NCBI GenBank assembly: GCA_963210315.1
Contig: OY723265.1
Location: 2,170,001 to 2,234,000 of the forward strand
From: Rhynchopus euleeides
Lineage: Eukaryota > Euglenozoa > Diplonemea > Diplonemida > Diplonemidae
Direction: 5' to 3'
DNA length: 64,000 nucleotides
Shown here: positions 10,822 through 18,700 of the stretch, piece after piece
How positions within the stretch are numbered: position 1 is the first letter of the stretch
Layout of the letters: the number at the start of each line of letters is the position of its first letter
Notes under the pieces: model-generated
Databases searched by the model: none
The model's input: the letters and a program-made list of their open reading frames with translations, nothing else
Told to the model about the DNA's origin: nothing
Program-made: the position numbers and the translations under genes

Positions 10822-11844
10822 TCAAATGTCATCCACATCCACCTGCGTTGGGCCTGAGTTAGATTGGCTTGGGCTAGGTGGGGGGGCAGTCTCACTTGCC
10901 TCATCGTCCAGTTCCTCTTCTTCATCTTCGTCGCCATCCAGCAAGTCTGTAAACTTGCCGGTGTCAGTCGTTGCCTGTATCGACTGTTCGCCGCCAGAAT
11001 CCACCAGCAGCTGCCTCACAACGACGATCCCCTCACGGTCCTTGACCTGCGCAGCGTGACCCGGGTCCAGCAGGTACTTGGAGGGGATGTGCAGGTCCAC
11101 CTCGTACTCCTTCGCCTCCAAGTCCTGCGTTGCGCGCAGCCTCCGCAGGGTGAGGCGCAGAATGTGCCCATTCTGGGTCACCTTCTGTACCGTCGACAGC
11201 CCAGATTCCACGATGAACTCGTAGAATCCCCCGACGGTTCTTGGAGCAAAGGTGTTGGCTGCTCCCTGCAACGACGACACGTCTCTCTTCCTTCCTGAGT
11301 ATTGAGGAAAGATCTTGTCTGCCTTCGAGGATGCCTTCGTCTTCTGGGGGGCAGCCAGCTTCACCTCTGCGGCGTAGAGCCGGGACATCTTTACGCCCGA
11401 GGTGAGGGCGGCGTGCGGGTGCAGCTTCTGCATCTGCTCCAGTTTCGCCTTGGACTTGGCGGAGGCTGATGGAGATGGTGTGATCCTCACACCAATGAAC
11501 TCCGTATCCGTCCCCCCCTTGGTGCGGATGGAGTACCTCTCCAGCTGCGCCTCCTTCGCCGACTTCTCCGACACCGTCCCCCCCTGGTACTCCTTGTACC
11601 TGGCCCCCATCGCCGCGCTCACGGTCCCGTCGTTGCCCTTTATGGGCTTGCCCGTGATCTTCCCGATCAGTGCCTTCAGGGCTGTGTTCGACAGCCGCCC
11701 CCCCTCCTCCGGCTCGACGTAGTATTCAACAAAAAGTTGAATAAAGCCCGGCTGAGTGGCGGGCTGCTTCGTCGGGGGGGCCGAGCTCGGGGCGGTTTCC
11801 TCCGTTCTGCTTCTCTTCGCCGTGGTTTTGGCAGAGGCAGGCAT
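10822..11844 (-). CDS. Unfamiliar 340-aa protein of the CACGGTG element
   Basis: The start at 11844 (MPASAKTTAKRS) is the first ATG after the inverted-repeat region; upstream codons of the open frame lie in the repeat itself. The sequence has a basic Ser/Thr/Pro N-terminus, a compact region at about 30-110 (VEYYVEPEEGGRLSNTALKA and on), a Lys/Ala-rich middle, a second compact region at about 185-290 with beta-rich character (GHILRLTLRRLRATQDLEAKE), and an acidic tail with a run of Asp/Glu and a Pro/Ser segment. High third-position GC supports real coding. It lies about 150 bp upstream of the zinc-finger gene on the same strand. Function unknown; I find no transposase signature. Confidence 0.6.
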   Translation of the reverse strand: MPASAKTTAKRSRTEETAPSSAPPTKQPATQPGFIQLFVEYYVEPEEGGRLSNTALKALIGKITGKPIKGNDGTVSAAMGARYKEYQGGTVSEKSAKEAQLERYSIRTKGGTDTEFIGVRITPSPSASAKSKAKLEQMQKLHPHAALTSGVKMSRLYAAEVKLAAPQKTKASSKADKIFPQYSGRKRDVSSLQGAANTFAPRTVGGFYEFIVESGLSTVQKVTQNGHILRLTLRRLRATQDLEAKEYEVDLHIPSKYLLDPGHAAQVKDREGIVVVRQLLVDSGGEQSIQATTDTGKFTDLLDGDEDEEEELDDEASETAPPPSPSQSNSGPTQVDVDDI

Positions 11845-12947
11845 GATTGATAGCTGTGTGTGTGTGTGTCTGTTGGCGTGTGTGTATCTATTCAACAATG
11901 GAGGTAATCTGGTCAGGGCTTGCAAGACCCTGGTGATGTGGGTTGTGGGAGGGAGAAACGGCACAAGGAAATTCGCAACAAAGTCCAGCGCTGATATGCC
12001 ACCACACCTCATATCCCAAGCACACACCCAACTGTGCGTTTTCCCCTTCATACTTGGGCGTTCTTCCTGCAGTACAGTGTATAGAGTTGTCGAGTCGACA
12101 AGTGCCAGTTGTCGACTCGACAAGTGCCAGTTGTCGAGTCGACAACTGGCACTTGTCGTCAACAACCCAGTCAGTTGTCGAGGTTTCAGTTGTCGACTCC
12201 ACTAGTGGTTGCCAACACTAGCGCACCGTGAATCCAATTTTGACCCCCCCCCCCCCCCCCCCCCGGACATGTCCGGCCAGGACCTCAATAGTTTGATTTT
12301 TGGTCCAGAAAATAGTTTGAAAATTTTTGAAATCTGGGTCAGGCCTGGGCGGGGAACGAGCCCTTTTTCCAGGTTTTTTGGGTCGGGGAACCAGGTTTTT
12401 TCTAAGAATTTTTACAAGGGATTTTTTGCTCGCCCCCCCACAGTTTCCAGGCGCGTGCCCGTCAGGCGGGACTTTTTCTCTGATTTCTCTCCGCGTCATC
12501 ATGTGACAGCTCTCGAGTGATGCCCAGATGCTTGCGGCAGAGAGTGCCCCTCATGCGCGTCACAGCTGAAAATGAATGAGGATCATCTGGCACTCGTTCT
12601 CATCGGGGGTTGTGCTCCGCAGGGACTCAATACACCTTGGCACTCTCGCAGGGCTGGACATGCCAGCAGCTGGAGGACAGTTACAAAGCTGCCACTCCCC
12701 GACGCCACCCACCTGCTGGCCCCTTCAGGTCTGAAAGCCCAAAAGCTCCCGGGGATTTTTGCAGTGGTGCGCACCATATTCAGCGCAGTAGGGTGATCTC
12801 TCCGATTTTCCAAAACTGCTGGTTTACTGGTTTGGGGAACGGTCGTCGGCAGACCGTTGAAATGCCCGTGTTAGCAAGGCACACTCACGTTTCAGGTAGC
12901 GTGTCGCGTGTCACGCATGTCGCGAACGCGGCAAGTGTACCTCCCAG

Positions 12948-13049
12948 GTGGGGAAGCCCGACCTCCTGTCCGATGTCAGCCAGGCTTCGAAGAAGCGCTT
13001 CATGGATGCGGCGCTGACCTCCTACGCTGCACTGTACCCGGGGAAGTGA
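12948..13049 (+). pseudogene. Possible C-terminal exon remnant (ends ALTSYAALYPGK)
   Basis: A 33-codon open stretch (VGKPDLLSDVSQ..., ending ALYPGK then TGA) follows CCTCCCAG, which resembles a splice acceptor. It has coding-like composition but no partner upstream is evident. It may be the tail of the hAT element's gene, cut off by the LINE insertion just after it. Confidence 0.25.
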
Positions 13050-13054
13050 GATAG

Positions 13055-15766
13055 ATGGACGGGCACACGCTACATGGGGGGTCTGGGGGGCGGAGCCCCC
13101 CAGCCGCCGGAGGCCACGGTAGCGAACATCTGTTCGTGTGGGCGTACAGATTCTGTGCGAGTTGGCTGCGTCCTCAGAGGCGACTGGAGTGGTTGGACCC
13201 CGACTTGATGGGATTCGAAGAACTTGAGTACGAGACGTACGCCACAGGGGGGTCTGGGGGGCGGAGCCCCCCAGCCGCCGGAGGCCACGGTAGTGAACGT
13301 CTGGCTCTCCAGTTGGCCAGCAAGGCGAACGGTACGTGGGACAGACTTCGGGTGTGTGAGGATCCGCGCCTCCACGCGGTGCACCCGGACGTGTTCGCTC
13401 AAATGGGCGGCGCGACTAAAGCGGATCCGAAGGATGTGAGGGGGATGCGTATCCAGTGGTTGGATGCGGCACTCCTCGGTTGGCGCGTGGAGGGCAGCGG
13501 GCAGGAGGGATCTGCACGTTTTTACCCCCCACACCGCTGGCGGCTCCCGTCAGCACGGGCCGCCCGCCGTGCCTTGGGCCACCGTGGGAAGTTCCTGACG
13601 GTGCAGTCCCCCCCGTCGCTGTGGCGATTTGGCGCGTTGGTTCTCCAGACCCTGAAGGGGGCCTGTGGAGTAAGCAAGACACGGCTGGGGGACGCCATGA
13701 CTGGAGGGGGCGGTGAGTCGGCGGGCTTCGTCCTGTCATCGATGAGGCGTGCACTGCATCCGGCTGGGTTGACGGTCCGGGACGTGCAGGGCGATGGCAA
13801 CTGCCTGTACAGGGCAATTTGCAAAGCGTTGCACGGGACGCCGCACGGGCATGCAGCGTATCGGGCGGCGACGGTGCTGGAGCTGCGGTCCGGGCAGGAC
13901 AGGTACGCCCCCCTGGTTGAGGGAGACTACCAGGAGTACGTCGCCCGGGTCGCTCGCTCGGGCACGTGGGGGGACGCGGTGCAGCTGGACGCACTGCTGA
14001 GGCGGATCGGCAGGCATGCCGAAGTTTTCCGGCTTCGGGACGGGAAACTGACCGTCCAGTCCCGTGGGGAGTCGCAGGGCAGGCCGTGCATCCGCATCGC
14101 GTACGTCTGCGGGTCGCACTACGCAACGGTGCTACCGTCCGCGTCGGGTGCCGGGTCCTCGGTGGCTGAGGAGGATGCGAAGGACATCCCGCAGGATCCG
14201 GATGCGGGGGCCACGATGAAGGTGCCCCTCCCCCGTACTGCCTCCGGGGCCCGCCCGACTGGGCAATGGGGACCGTGGGCACTCCGCCAGGAGGACTGGG
14301 ACGTGGAGCTGGTGGCGTGGGACGCTGAGGCGGAAGGCGGGGTGTGCCTCGTGCCGCACGGGAAGGAGGCGGTGGCAGCGCAGGGTCTCCGGAGGGGCAG
14401 GACCTACTGCTCCCTCGACCCCCTGCCGGGCAGTGTGGCTTCGCGTGCGCGGGTGCGCCTGCTGGGGCAGGGCCGCGCCCAGGGTGTGACCCTGCGCGAG
14501 CTGTGGATCGCCGGGGACGCGACGCCCACGTCGCAGGCGGGCAATGCGCCCGTCCAGGCGCCACGGGAAGAGCTGGTCCTGGCGATGGCCGCCAAGGACG
14601 GCTCGGAGGATGCGCTTCGGGGCTGGGCCTCAGCGAGGCAGCTGGTGCGGGTTCGGGTCGCCACGGATGGCGATGTGCGCCGGGCGACGGGTCTGGCCCC
14701 GCCCAACCTGGTCGACGATATCCTCCGCCAGAGTGGCATTGAGAAGGTGTACGTCCGCCGCCACCCCTCCCGGGACAAGGGCGCTGAGGTGGTGTGGCTG
14801 GTGTCGGAGGAGCAGGAGGCCTCCCTGGAAGCGCACCGGGGGGCAGACTGGTGGCTGGGGGCTGCGTGGCACGTCGGCCACAAGAAGGGTGTGCGCGTCG
14901 TGGCGGGAAAGGGCCAGCTTGCCAGGCAGGCCCTTGGGATAGCAGCGCGAGGCCGCCGCTACGCGGTGTCGGGTGCGCGGGGGATGCGGGGCGCCGAGCT
15001 CGAGCAGCAGCTGTCCGACGCGATGGGGTGGAAGGTGACCCCGTGTCACCTCTTCCGGGGGGTCTGGACGGTGGAGGCCGCGCAGGACCCGCAGCAGTGG
15101 GCGACCGGCGACCTGGCAGTGATGCAGGTCGCCCCGCCCAGCGCCAAGCGTCTGAGGAAGGGCGCAAGGCGCGCAGCCTCTGCACCTCCGGCGAAGCAGC
15201 GACGCACAGCGTCTGCTGGGCACACTGGTCCGGCAGTTGCGGTGCAGCGCTCGGGAGCCTGGCTGGGGGCAGCGAGTATGGCACAGCCGCAACCCTCGCC
15301 GCAAACGGGGCAGCGGCCGCGTCAACAACAGCCACCGCAGCAGCAACAACAACAACAGCAACAGGCTCGGCCTCAGCCGCCGCCGCTACAGGACCTGCAG
15401 GCGAGAGCGAAGCTGGACTCCCAGTCGGAAACCCTGGCCATTCTCGCTGGCCAGGTCGAGGTGGCCCTGTCACGCCTCTCGACTGTGGAAGAAGCATGCC
15501 GCGATGCGGGGAGCCTCCGGCAAGAAGTGCAAGTGCGGTGGGAACGGTTGGATGCGCGCAGCGCCAAGCTGGAACAGGACCTTGCGGCACAATCATCACG
15601 TCTCGAGGGTCAGATGATCGAGCAGGGCAAGCGGATGCAGGCATCACAGGACCGCATCCTCGACCTGCTGGAAGCGCAGCGGCCGAGGTCGGGGCGGTCG
15701 GAGTCGCCGGCCCGGAAGGACAAGGACCGCCGGGGCCGGGCCTCGGGCAGGCACGGCGGCAGATGA
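13055..15766 (+). CDS. LINE ORF1 protein with OTU cysteine protease domain
   Basis: The 903-residue first ORF of the LINE. OTU fold at about 241-360: DVQGDGNCLYRAI holds the catalytic Asp and Cys and SHYATVL the His, so a deubiquitinase or other cysteine peptidase is plausible. The N-terminal 85 residues include two copies of a Gly/Pro-rich segment (GGSGGRSPPAAGGHGSE) encoded by inserted hairpin repeats. Residues about 740-770 are Gln-rich, followed by a likely coiled coil (about 775-880) and a basic Arg-rich tail, typical of RNA-binding LINE ORF1 proteins. No zinc knuckle seen. The stop overlaps the next start as ATGA, pointing to termination-reinitiation. Confidence 0.8.
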   Translation: MDGHTLHGGSGGRSPPAAGGHGSEHLFVWAYRFCASWLRPQRRLEWLDPDLMGFEELEYETYATGGSGGRSPPAAGGHGSERLALQLASKANGTWDRLRVCEDPRLHAVHPDVFAQMGGATKADPKDVRGMRIQWLDAALLGWRVEGSGQEGSARFYPPHRWRLPSARAARRALGHRGKFLTVQSPPSLWRFGALVLQTLKGACGVSKTRLGDAMTGGGGESAGFVLSSMRRALHPAGLTVRDVQGDGNCLYRAICKALHGTPHGHAAYRAATVLELRSGQDRYAPLVEGDYQEYVARVARSGTWGDAVQLDALLRRIGRHAEVFRLRDGKLTVQSRGESQGRPCIRIAYVCGSHYATVLPSASGAGSSVAEEDAKDIPQDPDAGATMKVPLPRTASGARPTGQWGPWALRQEDWDVELVAWDAEAEGGVCLVPHGKEAVAAQGLRRGRTYCSLDPLPGSVASRARVRLLGQGRAQGVTLRELWIAGDATPTSQAGNAPVQAPREELVLAMAAKDGSEDALRGWASARQLVRVRVATDGDVRRATGLAPPNLVDDILRQSGIEKVYVRRHPSRDKGAEVVWLVSEEQEASLEAHRGADWWLGAAWHVGHKKGVRVVAGKGQLARQALGIAARGRRYAVSGARGMRGAELEQQLSDAMGWKVTPCHLFRGVWTVEAAQDPQQWATGDLAVMQVAPPSAKRLRKGARRAASAPPAKQRRTASAGHTGPAVAVQRSGAWLGAASMAQPQPSPQTGQRPRQQQPPQQQQQQQQQARPQPPPLQDLQARAKLDSQSETLAILAGQVEVALSRLSTVEEACRDAGSLRQEVQVRWERLDARSAKLEQDLAAQSSRLEGQMIEQGKRMQASQDRILDLLEAQRPRSGRSESPARKDKDRRGRASGRHGGR
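13076..13122 (+). repeat. Hairpin unit, copy a (within LINE ORF1)
   Basis: A 47-48 bp unit whose core CTGGGGGGCGGAGCCCCCCAG folds as a hairpin, followed by CCGCCGGAGGCCACGGTAG. It is in frame with ORF1. Confidence 0.75.
13247..13293 (+). repeat. Hairpin unit, copy b (within LINE ORF1)
   Basis: Same unit, orientation and reading frame as copy a, 171 bp further on, so both encode the same peptide. Confidence 0.75.
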
Positions 15767-18700
15767 GCGGGTCTGCTGACACTGTGTGCGGATTTGTGGA
15801 GTGGTGTAAGTCGTGCGTGAGTCGCCAGTCGTGCGGCGAAATGGGGCTGGGCAGCGCGCAGACGCGCCCGGCAATGCGACACTGGGGCCATAAGGACCCG
15901 ATTTTGCGTGGTGTGCGTGTGCGCCGCCTTTTCCTTGGTGGCGGTGATGACGATGAGGTGGACCCCCTGGAGCGTATAGAGCTCCAGGACGCGTGGCTGG
16001 CGGAAGAGAGCTCCCGCCTGCTGGGGCAGGTCGTGCGTGTGCCAGGAGATGGGAACTGCCAGTTCCACGCGCTGTCGGGGCAAGTTGGTGACTGGGAGCA
16101 TGCCGGGTTGCGGACGGCGGTGTGCGACTGGCTGGAGAGCATCGAGGGCCTTCAACTCCTCCTTGATGCGCATGAGGACCCCGCCGCCTATGTGGAAGGT
16201 ATGCGCGTACCGGGCGCTTACGGCGACGAGTTGACCCTGCAGGCGGCGGCGCAGGTCCTGAACGCAGACATCTGGGCGCTGAACGTGGGGAACCCGGAGG
16301 GGCTGATTCGCCTGGGGAGATGTCCGGGCGCGACCAGGCGTCTGGTGGTAACGTTCAGGCCGCATCACTACGACCAACTTCGGCTCCCTCTGTCGACCCT
16401 CCAGGTCCTGGAACAGCGTGGACAGGATCCCGAACTGGCCGCGGTGCCGCTGCCCGAGCTTCGTGGGCAGACGGACACGCCTGGTCCCCGGCGCACCAGA
16501 GGTGGGCGCCGTGTACGCGTGCTGCAGCGGCCGGTCTCCCCGTTGGGTGCTGGGGCTGCTGCCCAGGTGCGGCGGGCGGATGCTGTACCTCCGCGTGCGA
16601 CCCCGGCTCCTGCCGCGACTACGACTGAAGTGCTCTCTCCGACCTCCGGAGGGGGAGGGGGGTTACTCCTCCGGTCGGCCAACGTGACCTCTCTGCAGAA
16701 ACACTGTCCGAGTGTCTTCCGGTGGGATGTGGATATGGTTGCGCTGCAAGAGACAAGGCTGACTGAAGGGGCGCGGGACTCCATGACGGCTCAGGCATGG
16801 AAGGCCGGGTACAAGGCTCTCTGGGGAGACGACGTGCCATACCGCGGCGATGCTCGGGGTGAGTCAGGCCAGGTCCTCGGGGTCGGACTCCTGGTGCGAC
16901 GTGGGATTCCGTGCGTCCGGGTGAACACTGCCGGGGCCCTGCAGTTGCGGGAATCCTGCAGGTTCCTCCACGCCAAAGTGGCATACGGCACGGGGAAGCT
17001 GTTCCTGCACGTCTTCGTCGTCTATGCGAAAACAGGGGCTACTCCGGACCTTGCGGAAGAGCGGGAGGACTTCTTCGCTGATGTGTTCGATGAGGCGGTG
17101 TTGCTGGGCGACGTGCCGGTGATTATCACTGGTGATTTTAACTGTCCGCCTGACCCTTCGGCCAGTACAGTGCTGAGTACGCACCTGGCGTCGGGCCGAT
17201 GGTTCGACTGTGCACAAGTCGCGGCTGATGCTCAGGGTACAACTCCGGACCCTACCTGCTACACCGGGAGCCCTGATGGACCGGAGGGACGCTCGGCGTC
17301 TAGGATTGACCTGGTGCTCGCCAACCACGTGGCGATCAGCGGCCTGGAGACGCTCTGTGTATCGGACGATAAGAACATCCCGACCCACAGACAGGTGGAC
17401 GCGAGCTTCGGGACGCTCGCGTACCGGCAAAGGGTGGACCGCCTCGCAGTACCGGCCATCCTGCCGCTCAGGCGGGTCGGCAGGGACGAGAAGCCCGCGT
17501 TACGGGAGGCGGCGGCAAAGGTGTGTGACACCCTGACCCGCCAATGGGATCCAGCTGGGAACGTCGAAGAGCGTTGGCAGACATGGTGCTCCGCTGCGTC
17601 GAGCTTTCTGGCCGTGCACGCGTGCGAGCCGCGGGACGCCGAGGGGTCGGCGAAGACCGCAGCGCTGGCTCGCAAAAAGGGTGTCGCCGCGGTGGTCCGC
17701 CAGGAGTGGCTATGTGGCAGGCAACGCTGGGGTCACGACGGGGCCCTGACCCGCAAGATGATCTGCCTCCTCGACATGATGGGCAGGATCCGGGAGGTGG
17801 AGCGCCGTGCTGTGGGAGGTGCGATGCCAGTCTCCGTCAGGGGGGCATGGGAGAAGGTGCGCACTGCGGCGTCCGAGCTCCTAGGCCGCGTGGAGCCGGT
17901 GACCCCGACGCGGGGGGAGCTGGAGCTGGTGCGGGCCGCGTGCGACCGCGCCCTCGAGAAGGAGCGGAAGCTGATGACGGTGCGGCGGCGCCGCCTGTAC
18001 ATGCGGGAGACCCACACCTCCTGGCATCGGAACCCCGGGAAGATCTACCGGAGGCTCCGGGGCCCGCCACGCACGTCGGTGCTGATGCGTCGCCAGGATG
18101 AGGAAACGACCGATCGGTCGGTGATGGACAGCTGGCTCCTGGACGCATGGCTCCCCATCATGCAACGCCACCGCGATGGAGGCCCCTCGTGGGAGCTGTT
18201 CAAGGAGCGTTACGCCGCCTACATCCCTGAGGTTCCGCTGCCCCTCCAGCCTCTGAGTGGGGAGCAACTGCACATGGCGGCTGCGGACATGGGCTCGGGG
18301 AAGGCGCCAGGCACGGACGGCTGGTACGCTGAGGAGCTGAAGCTGTTGCCGCGGGCGTTCTACGCAGCCCTGGCAGAAGTTCTGAATGGCGTGGAGCTGT
18401 CGGGTGAGTGGCCCGAAGCTCTGCTGTCGGCGACTGTATCGATGATCCCGAAGGAGGAGGACCCCGACCCGCTGGACCATCGCCCTATTACGGTCATGTC
18501 GGTGATATACAGGGTGTGGGCGAAAGCCAGGGTAAGCCAACTGATGGTCTGGCAGGAGGAGTGGGCGACTGACAGCATGTACGGCTTCCGTACGGGCAAG
18601 GGTGCTTTCGGGGCGTACATGAAGACTGCGCTGCTAGCTGAGAAAGCATCCCTGACGGGCGTGCCTCTGCGTGGGGTTCTCCTCGACGTCAAAAAGTGCT

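Larger units (their letters stand above)
9298..12230 (-). mobile_element. DNA transposon with CACGGTG termini and two ORFs, 2-bp AA target duplication
   Basis: Ends CACGGTGCACTAG and CTAGCGCACCGTG head inverted repeats of about 265 bp rich in GTCGAGTCGACAACTGG words. Compared with copy 1 of the composite repeat the insertion duplicated AA (9296-9297 and 12231-12232). Two minus-strand genes fill the interior. The CACGGTG start recalls CAC-type ends of Transib and CACTA elements, but a 2-bp duplication fits neither (5 and 3 bp), and I recognise no transposase motif. The palindrome at 51591 has the same ends and a 2-bp TT duplication. Confidence 0.8.

Noticed and set aside
13416-16142. 908-codon open frame antisense to LINE ORF1
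   Set aside because: It mirrors the high-GC3 sense frame; Pro/Arg/Ala-rich, no domain. The sense strand has the OTU motifs.
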